From: Flavobacteriaceae bacterium UBA5544
Lineage (GTDB): Bacteria > Bacteroidota > Bacteroidia > Flavobacteriales > Flavobacteriaceae
Length of the DNA: 63,102 bases
Assembly (NCBI GenBank): GCA_002426755.1
Contig: DINI01000017.1
Coordinates: 37,354-100,455 of the forward strand
Direction of reading: 5' to 3'
Part shown: one piece after another, positions 8,619-16,663 of the stretch
How positions within the stretch are numbered: position 1 is the stretch's first letter
Layout: each line of letters begins with the position of its first letter
Notes under the pieces: model-generated
The model's database searches: none
Seen by the model: the letters and a program-made list of their open reading frames with translations, nothing else
Told to the model about the DNA's origin: nothing
Made by a program: the position numbers and the translations under genes

Positions 8619-10535
8619 TTATTTCTTGATTAATTTTTTTGTAGCAATGCCTTTGATGGTATGGATTTTCATGATGTAGGCTCCGTTAGAAAGCTCTCCA
8701 ACATCTATAATATCAGGGGCTTGTTCCAGTAATACTAGTTGCCCTAAAAGGTTATAAAACTCAACTTTTTCAATATCTAATGGGTAGTCAATAGCGATAA
8801 AGTCAGTAGCGGGATTTGGATAGATAGTCATATTTGAATGGTTAAAGGTGTTAATGCTTAAGGCGCTGCAATCTTCACTGAAAACCGTTTGAGAGTCAAT
8901 GAGGGTCCAATTTGCGGTACTGTAATTCTGGTCATCTACTTCAATACATTCAAGGTTTGGATTGTTTGTAGTGGCGATACTTATGACGTTTGTATTGTTT
9001 CCGTTTTTTAAATTGAGACTTGTTAGCTGGTTGCTTTGGCAACTTAATGAAGTAAAGGCTGTGTTATTGCTCAAATCCAATACTTCTATATCGTTTCCAC
9101 CGCATGATAGCAAAGACAGATTGATATTGTTGCTTAAATTTAAACTTGAAATATCATTTACGCCGCAATACAAATCTATCAATGCAGGATTGTTGTCAAC
9201 ATTCAAGCTTGTAATTTGATTGTATTCGCAGCGCAATAATTCCAGAAAAGGATTATTGGAAACATCCAAGCTGGTAAAGGCACCATGTCCAATTACTAAT
9301 ACTTTTAGTTGTGTATTGTTAGACAGATCTATGGTCTCTATTTGCGTGTATCCGCATCTCAAGTCTTCCAATAGCGTATTGTTTGACACATCCAAGGAGG
9401 TCAAATCATTATAATAACAATGTAATAGCGTGAGTGCTGAATTGTTCGTGACATCCAAGCTCGTTAAGTTGTTGCTGTAGCATCTTAAGTCAACTAAAGA
9501 GGTATTATTGCTAACATTTAAACTTGTAAGCTGATTGTTGAGACAATACAATGTTTCAAGGGCAACAAAATCTTCAATACCTGTTAAATCACTTATATTT
9601 TTTCCACTGACATTGAGTGATGTCAAGGTGTTGATATTTGCGGTTGGTACATAATCGTCAAGCGGTCCGGAATCATGACCCAAATCTATCAGTGCCTGTT
9701 CAAAATTATCGTCCGGAACATAGGTCATCGGCACCGCACTGCAATCTTCACTAAAGCTGGTCTGTACATCAATATTGGTCCAGTTAGTGGTACTGTAAAC
9801 GGCATCATCCACCTCTATGCAGGTTAGGTTTGGGTTATTTGAGGCGAAAAATTGTGTAAAGTTGGAGTTGTTGCCGTTTTTGACGTTCAATGATGTCAAT
9901 TGGTTAGTGTTACAGGTGAAATTGTTTAAACTGGTATTCAGTGAAACATCTAATGATGTGAACTGGTTGTCATGGGCCAAAAGTGATGTTAAAGCTAGGT
10001 TGTTACTCACGTCTAAACTGGTTAATTGATTGGTGGACACATAAAGTTCAATTAAACTACTATTGCTACTAACATCTATGCTGGCAATTTGATTATTATT
10101 GCATCTCATGTGGGTTAAAGCCGTATTTTGACTAATATCTAAACTACCTATCATATTAACTTCACAGTATAAATTTGTTAGATTAATATTATTGGTGACA
10201 TCTAAAGTTGTTAATTGGTTGCTATAGACAAACAAATGAGTTAAAGATGTATTTTGGCTTAAGTTGATGCTGGTCAATAGATTGGAATGGCACATTAAGT
10301 TGGTGAGTGCAGTAAAATCTTCAATACCCGTTAAATCGGCAATTCCTTTTGACGACACATTAAGATGTGTAATTGTATTAATATTAATCGTAGGCACCTG
10401 TCCATCAAGAGGTGCTACGTCATAGCCCAAATCTATCAATGCTTGTTCAAAATCGGCATCTGGGATTAACGTGGTTTGGGCGTTGCTCACTGTGTAAAAA
10501 CACAATAGAAAGATAAGTAGTAGTTTTGTTTTCAT
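8619..10535 (-). CDS. leucine-rich-repeat protein with T9SS sorting domain
   Basis: A 638-residue secreted protein. The open frame continues upstream to 10649, but the Met at 10535 starts a good signal peptide (MKTKLLLIFLLCFYTVSNAQ), so I use it. The mature protein has two homologous halves, each opening with a DxxFEQALIDLGxD segment, then a NINTxTxLNVSxKxIxDLTGIEDF cap, then about ten repeats of roughly 21 residues of the form LTSLDVSNNxxLxxLxCxxNQ, and a closing unit (NPNLxCIEVDD). The C-terminus (about 560-638) is a type A T9SS sorting domain (IYPNPATDFI, VEFYNLLGQLV, GAYIMKIHT, KKLIKK). Such repeats usually bind proteins or glycans at the cell surface. It is the first gene of the minus-strand group running to 3943 and is divergent from the sensor kinase. 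Confidence 0.88.
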   Translation of the reverse strand: MKTKLLLIFLLCFYTVSNAQTTLIPDADFEQALIDLGYDVAPLDGQVPTININTITHLNVSSKGIADLTGIEDFTALTNLMCHSNLLTSINLSQNTSLTHLFVYSNQLTTLDVTNNINLTNLYCEVNMIGSLDISQNTALTHMRCNNNQIASIDVSSNSSLIELYVSTNQLTSLDVSNNLALTSLLAHDNQFTSLDVSLNTSLNNFTCNTNQLTSLNVKNGNNSNFTQFFASNNPNLTCIEVDDAVYSTTNWTNIDVQTSFSEDCSAVPMTYVPDDNFEQALIDLGHDSGPLDDYVPTANINTLTSLNVSGKNISDLTGIEDFVALETLYCLNNQLTSLNVSNNTSLVDLRCYSNNLTSLDVTNNSALTLLHCYYNDLTSLDVSNNTLLEDLRCGYTQIETIDLSNNTQLKVLVIGHGAFTSLDVSNNPFLELLRCEYNQITSLNVDNNPALIDLYCGVNDISSLNLSNNINLSLLSCGGNDIEVLDLSNNTAFTSLSCQSNQLTSLNLKNGNNTNVISIATTNNPNLECIEVDDQNYSTANWTLIDSQTVFSEDCSALSINTFNHSNMTIYPNPATDFIAIDYPLDIEKVEFYNLLGQLVLLEQAPDIIDVGELSNGAYIMKIHTIKGIATKKLIKK

Positions 10536-10634
10536 GGCATTATAATTTTGAATTAATAACAATGTTGTAAAATTCCTATTTTGCATTAAGCTGCATTTCA
10601 TCCTTTTGGGTGATTTTTTGGTGAGTGGGTTTTG

Positions 10635-10642
10635 TACATTTG
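10635..10642 (+). promoter_or_regulatory. possible -7 promoter element of the sensor kinase gene
   Basis: TACATTTG matches the Bacteroidota -7 consensus TAnnTTTG and lies 18 bases before the ATG at 10661. TTG triplets upstream are not at the ideal distance, so the -33 element is unclear. Confidence 0.35.
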
Positions 10643-10660
10643 TATCCATAAGTTATAGCA

Positions 10661-12607
10661 ATGAAATTTTTGTTCAGTTTCTGTTTATTTCTACTTGGGG
10701 CATCCACAGTGGTTTTTGGCCAAGATGCCAAGCCGGATGTCTATCAAGATAGTTTGCAGAAGGTAATTGATAGTAATAATTCCAAATCAATCAAGAAAGA
10801 AGCACTGTTTCTTTTAGGGGAACATTTAGTACAGCGCAACCCGGATTTGGCCGACAAAATCGCACAAGATTTAAGGAAAAATTATAATGACAAAGCCGAT
10901 AGCAGCGAAGTAAGACGCAATGTTTATATTTTGGCGGCGAGCAACCGCTGGCAGGGCGACTATAAGACAGCACTTGATTATTATCAGTTTATTTATGACT
11001 ATTCAAAACGCCATAAAGACTCAGTGGACATTGCCAAAAGTGGGCACTTCATAGGGACACTAAACATGTATTTGGGCAACAATGTTCGCTCGCAAAATCA
11101 CTTGTTGGAAGTAGCCTCCATTTACAATAGCATTGGAACGGCACAACAGAAGGCAGACATCAATAATACACTTGCCGGGTTTTACCTCAACATGGACCAA
11201 TTGGAGAAGGGAAAAGACCAATATCTTTTGGCCTTGGAACAATATGAAAAGTTGAATGACAGTGCTGGTATGGCGAGTGCAAATGCCAATCTGGGCATGT
11301 TATATACGGATGTGGGAGAATTTGACAAGGCCGAAATGCATTTGATGAAACAAAAGGTCTACAACAAAGTATTTCCCACGCTTCGAGAAATGGGTTTTCA
11401 CCATGATTTTTTGGGCGTATTGCGCCAAAAGCAGGGCCGTTTGGAGGAAGCCTATGAAGAGCATTTGAAGGCTTTGGAAATACGGAAAAATTTGAGCAGT
11501 ACCTATAATTTGTGTGAATCAAAAATCAACATGGGAGAAGTGCTCATCAAATTGGGGCGTTATCCAGAAGCCATTGCGCACTTGAAAGATGTGTTCAACT
11601 ACGACGAGCATGAATCGCTCTATCAACAGCAGGCTGCCTATGAACTATTGTCAGAAGCCTATGAAAAAAGCGGGAACTATAAAGAGTCATTGACTAATTT
11701 CAAAGAATTCAAAAAATTAAGTGACTCCATTTATTCCGAGGAATCTATCGAAATCATTGCCGAGAAAGATGCACTTTACAATCAGCAACTTAAGGATTCT
11801 GAAATTTCCTTATTAAATAGTGAAAAGGAAATCACACATGCAGAATTGGCACGCTCTCGTGCTATTCTGATTGGCACAATCATTGGCTTGGCTTTGTTTC
11901 TGATAGCTGCAATAGCCCTGTTTGTACTTTACCGTAAAATTAAATTCAAAAATCAAATCATCACCAAGGCACTTCAAGACCGCGAATTGTTGCTTCACGA
12001 AACCCATCATCGGGTTAAAAACAACTTGCAGATGATTTCCAGTCTTTTGAATTTGCAATCAAAATATGTGGAAGACCCAAAGGCCTTGGAAGTACTTCAA
12101 AATGGAAGAAATCGAGTGGAATCCATGGCGCTTTTGCACAAAAACCTATATTCCGGTGAAAACCTGAACATGGTGAACCTGCAGGAATACATCGAAGATT
12201 TGGTCAAGCAAATTTATAATTCCTACAATAAATCCGAACAGGAAATTCAAACAATCGTTAAGGCCAAAGGCATTGTCATGGATATTGAGACTGTCATTCC
12301 AATAGGTTTGATTCTGAACGAATTGGTGACCAATTCTTTAAAACATGCATTTCCAAAACACGATGGGGAAAAGCCTTCAATTGCCATCGAAATGACAGAA
12401 AATAACGAGCAGTACAAACTGATTGTCCAGGATAACGGCCGAGGAATAGAGAACATCCAGATTCAAGACCGACAAAATGAAACGTTTGGTCAGCGCTTGA
12501 TTCGTTCATTGACTCAAAAATTAAAAGCCGTTTTAAAGGTCAGAAATGAAAACGGCACACAGGTTTTTGTGGACATTCCTAAAAAAACTAATGGAGCAAC
12601 TCGTTAA
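10661..12607 (+). CDS. TPR sensor histidine kinase (HisKA_2 type)
   Basis: A 648-residue two-component kinase. Residues 1-20 form a signal peptide; about 40-370 are tetratricopeptide repeats (for example GKDQYLLALEQYEKLND, ANANLGMLYTDVGEFDKAE), placed in the periplasm; a transmembrane helix lies near 400-420. The cytoplasmic part has a HisKA_2 domain with the phospho-acceptor His450 in HETHHRVKNNLQ, followed by a HATPase_c domain with the N-box NELVTNSLKHAF and the G-box DNGRG. The TPRs presumably sense a periplasmic partner; the signal is unknown. The response regulator gene is convergent, and the last 20 bases of the two genes overlap, so it is the obvious partner even though it is on the other strand. 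Confidence 0.93.
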   Translation: MKFLFSFCLFLLGASTVVFGQDAKPDVYQDSLQKVIDSNNSKSIKKEALFLLGEHLVQRNPDLADKIAQDLRKNYNDKADSSEVRRNVYILAASNRWQGDYKTALDYYQFIYDYSKRHKDSVDIAKSGHFIGTLNMYLGNNVRSQNHLLEVASIYNSIGTAQQKADINNTLAGFYLNMDQLEKGKDQYLLALEQYEKLNDSAGMASANANLGMLYTDVGEFDKAEMHLMKQKVYNKVFPTLREMGFHHDFLGVLRQKQGRLEEAYEEHLKALEIRKNLSSTYNLCESKINMGEVLIKLGRYPEAIAHLKDVFNYDEHESLYQQQAAYELLSEAYEKSGNYKESLTNFKEFKKLSDSIYSEESIEIIAEKDALYNQQLKDSEISLLNSEKEITHAELARSRAILIGTIIGLALFLIAAIALFVLYRKIKFKNQIITKALQDRELLLHETHHRVKNNLQMISSLLNLQSKYVEDPKALEVLQNGRNRVESMALLHKNLYSGENLNMVNLQEYIEDLVKQIYNSYNKSEQEIQTIVKAKGIVMDIETVIPIGLILNELVTNSLKHAFPKHDGEKPSIAIEMTENNEQYKLIVQDNGRGIENIQIQDRQNETFGQRLIRSLTQKLKAVLKVRNENGTQVFVDIPKKTNGATR

Positions 12608-13202
12608 GTAGGGACATGGTTTCGGAACGTGTATGCGTGTCTAATTTCTCATAAATATTTTTGATGTGCGTCTTAATGGTATTGACGCTCACAAACTGTT
12701 CATCGGCCAATTGTTGATTGGTCTTGCCTTCATAAAGCCCTTTTAAGACATCAAATTCTTTTAGGGTCAATGGATTTACAATCAAATTGTTAAGGATGTC
12801 ACGATTGAGTTCAAGTGGTAAAATGAATTTTGAAAAATTGTGCAGGGCAATCTCAATGCTCGAATACAATTCTCGCTCATTGAAAGGCTTCACAATGTAA
12901 CCCATGGGAAGTGTTTGCTTCGCTCGGTCCACAATCTCCTTTCCGGAATAGGAAGTCAGGTACAAAAATGGAATTTTTTGTGTTTTATTGATGTGTTCGG
13001 CAATGTCAAAACCTTCGTAATGGCCTTCAATATTGATGTCTAACAGCACAAGGTCGGGTTTGGTTGTGTCAATCAATTCCAAAGCTTCTGCTTTTTCATA
13101 GGCAACACCCACCACTTGATAATCCACATTGGTAAGCATATCTCGGATATCCTCGGCAATAATCGGGTCGTCTTCAACAATCAAAACGCGGATGGCTGAC
13201 AT
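12588..13202 (-). CDS. response regulator, REC plus LuxR-type HTH
   Basis: A 204-residue transcription factor. The receiver domain (1-120) has the acidic pair Asp11-Asp12, phospho-acceptor Asp55 in LVLLDINIEG, Thr83/Ser84 in YLTSYS and Lys105 in IVKPF, so all switch residues are present. The C-terminal LuxR/NarL HTH (about 140-204) has NQQLADEQFVSVNTIKTHIKNIYEKL. Phosphorylation by the neighbouring HisKA_2 kinase is inferred from position. Its 3' end overlaps that of the kinase by 20 bases in convergent orientation, so antisense interference between the two transcripts is possible. Target promoters are unknown. Confidence 0.93.
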   Translation of the reverse strand: MSAIRVLIVEDDPIIAEDIRDMLTNVDYQVVGVAYEKAEALELIDTTKPDLVLLDINIEGHYEGFDIAEHINKTQKIPFLYLTSYSGKEIVDRAKQTLPMGYIVKPFNERELYSSIEIALHNFSKFILPLELNRDILNNLIVNPLTLKEFDVLKGLYEGKTNQQLADEQFVSVNTIKTHIKNIYEKLDTHTRSETMSLLNELLH

Positions 13203-13620
13203 GAGGTTTTAGTTTCAGTTAAAAATAAAAATAAGTGTTTTAATTGAAAGTTAAGTTTTTTAAGTTGAAGCTTTTGGATTTATTCGATGATTGAGTTCAA
13301 AAAGAAGGTGTTAGGAAGTCATATAACGGGCAGTTCAATAGTTCCAAAAAAATTTCAGTCAATCAAAACCTTACGAAGTGCTTTTCCAATGGCCTCACCT
13401 TGAGATTGCACGTGAAGCTTGTCATAAACATTTTTTATGTGCGACCGAAAGGTATCAATACTAATACATAAATTGTCAGCAACCATTTTATAACTGTTTC
13501 CTTTTGAAATCGAAATTAAGGCCAACAGTAGTGGCTATGGTTTTCGCTGTCCGAAACGAGCATAGCGAACTGACATTAGTATAACCGAAAATAATGAATT
13601 CATATAGCTAATCAAACGGA
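13203..13620. other. 418-base gene-free stretch holding the LuxR relic
   Basis: Apart from the HTH relic there is AT-rich DNA of no evident content at 13203-13354. At about 13532-13600 lies a more GC-rich stretch with a 6-bp inverted repeat (TTCGCT, 15-base spacer, AGCGAA) that resembles neither flank; it may mark the island boundary. Confidence 0.5.
13355..13534 (-). pseudogene. remnant of a second LuxR-type response regulator
   Basis: Reading the minus strand from 13534 gives 59 residues that clearly form a LuxR-type HTH: ISKGNSYKMVADNLCISIDT, then FRSHIKNVYDKLHVQSQ, ending in KVLID and a TGA stop at 13355-13357. The same frame has a TAG stop just upstream (13535-13537), there is no start codon, and no receiver domain is found. 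The helix-turn-helix is like, but not a copy of, the intact regulator at 12588-13202. I infer a gene that lost its 5' part, probably when the neighbouring island arrived. Confidence 0.75.
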
Positions 13621-13827
13621 TTAATATACATAATCCCTAAAAGCTTTTAAAGCCGCATTGTATTTAGCTTCTTCGGTCACTTTTTTTCGTGAGCCTATTT
13701 CGTATATCCCGTCTTCCATTCTTTTGTAAACTTCAGGGTTCTTGATAGAGTCGTGAGGAAACCCATAGAGTATATAATGCATGCTATGAAGTTGGAATAG
13801 TTTGCATTGTGGGTTAAATAATTCCAT
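13621..13827 (-). CDS. 68-residue protein overlapping the HEPN-like gene
   Basis: A short soluble protein of unknown family: MELFNPQCKLFQLHSMHYIL, then a charged C-terminal half (EVYKRMEDGIYEIGSRKK, EEAKYNAALKAFRDYVY) likely to be helical. Its start overlaps the 3' end of the HEPN-like gene by 14 bases, which suggests translational coupling. That arrangement, a small protein coupled to a HEPN protein, is what a toxin-antitoxin pair would show, but the sequence does not match an antitoxin family I know (it is too short for a MNT nucleotidyltransferase). It could also be an accessory subunit or a degraded gene end. Confidence 0.5.
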   Translation of the reverse strand: MELFNPQCKLFQLHSMHYILYGFPHDSIKNPEVYKRMEDGIYEIGSRKKVTEEAKYNAALKAFRDYVY

Positions 13828-14353
13828 ACTGAACCATCTGGAACATTACGTCAAGTGCATCTTTAGCATCATTTTCTAAAAGTTTATTTGGAGTCAAATT
13901 AGTATTAACTGCCCTAGTTATCAATGTATCTTTTTGTGAAGGCATTCTATGATGAACAAATGGGTTCCTTTTTAGTCTTATTTTGTCAATCTTTTCTAAA
14001 AGAAAATCTGGTAGAAATCCTGTTCCTTTAAATTCTTTAATAAATTTGTCCATCGTGTATTTTGAACGTTTTTCATCGAAACGATAGTGGAAGTATTCTT
14101 GAAATCGGCGCTCAATAAAAGCTTGCGCTAGGATTATTGTAGCAATGTATTGACCGAAAATGAAAGAATGGACAGCTTCGTTAAATATTCTGTAGGATTC
14201 ATCACTACCATATGACCTACGCCCAAAAGGAAAATTTTGATTAAATTTTTTAAGCCTTTTAAGACGTTCATTAAAGCTATCAATATCGTAATTTCTTAAT
14301 TCAGCGCCTGCTGCTTCAGGTTCAATATTTTCTCCAAATAAATCTTTGTCCAC
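13814..14353 (-). CDS. HEPN-like protein, candidate ribonuclease
   Basis: A 179-residue soluble protein. Two helical segments (EAVHSFIFGQYIATIILAQA, FIERRFQEYFHYRFDEKRS) precede a KIDKIRLKRNPFVHHR segment. RNPFVH fits the R-x4-H signature with a polar residue after Arg that marks catalytic HEPN RNases in toxin-antitoxin and abortive-infection systems. The overall length fits a single HEPN domain with a roughly 50-residue N-terminal extension (FGENIEPEAAGAELRNYD). It is encoded 62 bases after the putAbiC-like gene and overlaps a 68-residue gene by 14 bases. The DNA is distinctly AT-rich. I infer a defence function; a non-enzymatic HEPN scaffold such as DUF4145-type proteins is the alternative. 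Confidence 0.6.
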   Translation of the reverse strand: MDKDLFGENIEPEAAGAELRNYDIDSFNERLKRLKKFNQNFPFGRRSYGSDESYRIFNEAVHSFIFGQYIATIILAQAFIERRFQEYFHYRFDEKRSKYTMDKFIKEFKGTGFLPDFLLEKIDKIRLKRNPFVHHRMPSQKDTLITRAVNTNLTPNKLLENDAKDALDVMFQMVQYGII

Positions 14354-14415
14354 ATTAATGCATTAGGTATTATAAAATCTTTTGCTAAAATAGTATAGTG
14401 AAATTTTTAACTTGA

Positions 14416-15090
14416 TTACCTCAATTCTTTTCTTAAAGAATTGACTAACATAACAATTGAATCCACAAAGTTTTCAATACCATCATCAATATTGGTCAGC
14501 GTGAATTCGTTCAAATCAAAAGATTCTTTAATAGAATTAAGATATTCATTGAGTTTACTAGAGCTTTTTATGAGGTTCTGAAATTCTTTTGAATCAAAAT
14601 TGTAATTGAATACATGTCCATACCTTGCTTTAAAAACAAAAATAAAATGGTGAGCTTCTGAAAAGTCTCTGATACATTTATATATTTCATCCTTATTTTC
14701 TTTCAATGAAAATTCATTAATTTTTTCATTTGAAATTAGTAAAGTCGATTTAGGAATTTGAGATAAGGAACGATTTATTATAGGAATGTAGCTAGTTAAC
14801 TTGTCATAAGCATCCATTTTTCTCATTAACAAATTGTTTTCCTTATCATCTTGACTTGATTGTTTGCTAATTAAATAAGTAAGGAAACTTAATATGAGTA
14901 AACTTATAAAGGATATAGATGAATTTAAAACACCTCCAAAATAATCTCCGAATGCTCCCCAATCACTTATTCTATTTGAAAACGATTGATTCTTAAAATT
15001 GATAAAGAAAATCAAAAGAACAATAATAACAACTGTGACACTAATACAAAGCATTATAATTAATAGTTTTTTGATTTTTTTTGATGTCAT
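14416..15090 (-). CDS. membrane protein, putative phage abortive infection (putAbiC-like)
   Basis: A 224-residue protein with two N-terminal transmembrane helices (about 8-30 and 58-77). Between and in them is SDWGAFGDYFGGVLNSSISF, which closely matches the WGxFGDfFGGvLNPxxSFl signature of the family annotated as putative phage abortive infection protein (putAbiC). The rest is a charged helical cytoplasmic region with a SEAHHFIFVFKARYGH segment. It is the first gene of an AT-rich minus-strand trio with the HEPN-like gene. The family's mechanism is not established; membrane location suggests it senses or executes an infection response. Assignment rests on the signature, not on a database search. 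Confidence 0.65.
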   Translation of the reverse strand: MTSKKIKKLLIIMLCISVTVVIIVLLIFFINFKNQSFSNRISDWGAFGDYFGGVLNSSISFISLLILSFLTYLISKQSSQDDKENNLLMRKMDAYDKLTSYIPIINRSLSQIPKSTLLISNEKINEFSLKENKDEIYKCIRDFSEAHHFIFVFKARYGHVFNYNFDSKEFQNLIKSSSKLNEYLNSIKESFDLNEFTLTNIDDGIENFVDSIVMLVNSLRKELR

Positions 15091-15347
15091 TTGATTTAAT
15101 GTTATTTGTTAAGGTATTATAGATATATGTATACAAATATAGTTCATTATCATTTGAAAGGCAGTAGTTTATGATATTCTAATTTGAGACCAAAGAGTTA
15201 ATTCTTAAACGAGTTCAGAATGACAAGAGATTATAAATTCCTTGTTATTTTAAATTATGGTATTTATGAATGCTTCGCATTTGCTACTACTTGCCTCCTC
15301 GCGATATCGTATTAAAAAACATTTTTTGTATCTTTATGTTATCGTAT

Positions 15348-15716
15348 ATGAAACTTAAATCCTATACATGGTTGCTTTTCTTGTGTCTGTTGGTACTGCC
15401 AATGGGTGCTGCGTGGGCGTGTGGCAATGCTTCTAAAAAGGATGCCACGGAAAAAATGTCTTGTAGCAAAGAGGATAGCAGCCAAAAAGCAACATCTTGC
15501 TGTGCTTCGGGTGATACGGACTCTAAACGTTGTGATGGCAATTGTGGCCACGCTTCTTGCCATTGTCCTGTTTCGGTGCATACCACTGTGGCTTTTTATG
15601 TGCCTAGTTGGTATGTATCCCATAGCCAAACGTATGTGCAACGCGAGTGGAACTATGTTTCAAACATTCCAAAATCCATCTACTTTTCTATTTGGCAACC
15701 GCCAAAGATAGGCTAA
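15348..15716 (+). CDS. cysteine-rich exported protein of the copper operon
   Basis: A 122-residue protein. The frame is open from 15270 but the ATG at 15348 starts a signal peptide (MKLKSYTWLLFLCLLVLPMG), so I choose it. The mature N-terminal half is dense in Cys and Lys: ACGNASKK, MSCSKE, SCCASGD, CDGNCGHASCHCP, eleven or so cysteines plus His, which looks like a metal-binding (metallothionein-like) region. The C-terminal half is aromatic and ends in WQPPKIG. It begins the operon that encodes an HMA/DUF3347 protein, a DUF305 protein and a multicopper oxidase, so periplasmic copper binding is a reasonable inference; no direct family assignment is possible by eye. Confidence 0.7.
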   Translation: MKLKSYTWLLFLCLLVLPMGAAWACGNASKKDATEKMSCSKEDSSQKATSCCASGDTDSKRCDGNCGHASCHCPVSVHTTVAFYVPSWYVSHSQTYVQREWNYVSNIPKSIYFSIWQPPKIG

Positions 15717-15806
15717 ACCTACATTGATGACAGCCATAGGTCTGTCTTGTTGATACCTCACTGTGGGTATCTGTTACTATTATCGAATCATTATATATTT
15801 AAAATT

Positions 15807-16658
15807 ATGAAACCATTATCATACATTATAATGGCATGTTTGCTTATATCTAGAATGGCATGTCAATCTCAAATCAAAAATCAAACCACTGAATCGGTAA
15901 AAATCTATGGGAATTGTGGTATGTGCGAAAGCACCATTGAAAAAGCAGGAAACGTTAAAAATGAAGCTAGTGTGGACTGGGATAAGGATACCAAAATGGC
16001 TACTCTTACTTATGATGCCAACAAGACATCACAAAAAGACATTTTGAAGCGCATTGCCCTGGCTGGTTATGACAGTGACCTGTTTTTGGCACCAGATGAT
16101 ACCTATGCCAATTTGCCGGACTGTTGCCAATATGAGCGCGCCAAAACAACCTCTAAAGAAAACGATATGTCTAAAGACCATGCGATGCATGAGGGACACG
16201 ACATGGCTGGACAGGACAAACATCCGCTTGGTGCCGTTTTCAGTAGCTACTTTGAAGTGAAAGCTGCCCTTGTGGGTTCGGATGGTAATTTGGCATCCAG
16301 CAATGCAAAAGCGCTGGTAACTGCCATAGATGCCGTACCAATGGAGGCCCTACCAAATGATGTGCATATGGCATGGATGAAGGTATTGGCACCTATGAAG
16401 GAAGATGCCCAACATATTGTGGACACGAAAGATATAGGCCATCAACGTGACCATTTTATTACTTTGTCCAGTACTATGTATGAGGTTTTGAAACTTACCG
16501 AACAAGAAACTCCTACCTATTATCAATTTTGTCCTATGGCAAATGATGGCAAGGGAGCGCACTGGTTAAGCAAGGACAAAAACATCATGAATCCGTACTA
16601 TGGGTCGAAAATGCTGACCTGTGGCAAGACGGTGGAAACTATGGAAACCAAAAATTAA
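15807..16658 (+). CDS. HMA plus DUF3347 copper-binding exported protein
   Basis: A 283-residue protein; the ATG at 15807 is preferred because it opens directly into a signal sequence (MKPLSYIIMACLLISRMACQ). Residues about 30-95 form a heavy-metal-associated domain with the copper-binding GNCGMC motif. A His/Met-rich linker (MSKDHAMHEGHDMAGQDKH) leads to a DUF3347 domain (about 140-230), and a C-terminal heavy-metal-binding region with CPMANDGKGAHWL and NPYYGSKMLTCG, like the CPM...NPYYG segment linked to CusB-type proteins. Together these suggest a periplasmic copper carrier or chaperone. It lies 90 bases after the Cys-rich gene and 5 bases before the DUF305 gene. Confidence 0.85.
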   Translation: MKPLSYIIMACLLISRMACQSQIKNQTTESVKIYGNCGMCESTIEKAGNVKNEASVDWDKDTKMATLTYDANKTSQKDILKRIALAGYDSDLFLAPDDTYANLPDCCQYERAKTTSKENDMSKDHAMHEGHDMAGQDKHPLGAVFSSYFEVKAALVGSDGNLASSNAKALVTAIDAVPMEALPNDVHMAWMKVLAPMKEDAQHIVDTKDIGHQRDHFITLSSTMYEVLKLTEQETPTYYQFCPMANDGKGAHWLSKDKNIMNPYYGSKMLTCGKTVETMETKN

Positions 16659-16663
16659 AACAA

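Noticed and set aside
15339..15641. Minus-strand ORF opposite the Cys-rich copper gene
   Set aside because: The plus-strand frame has a signal peptide and operon context; the antisense product has neither.
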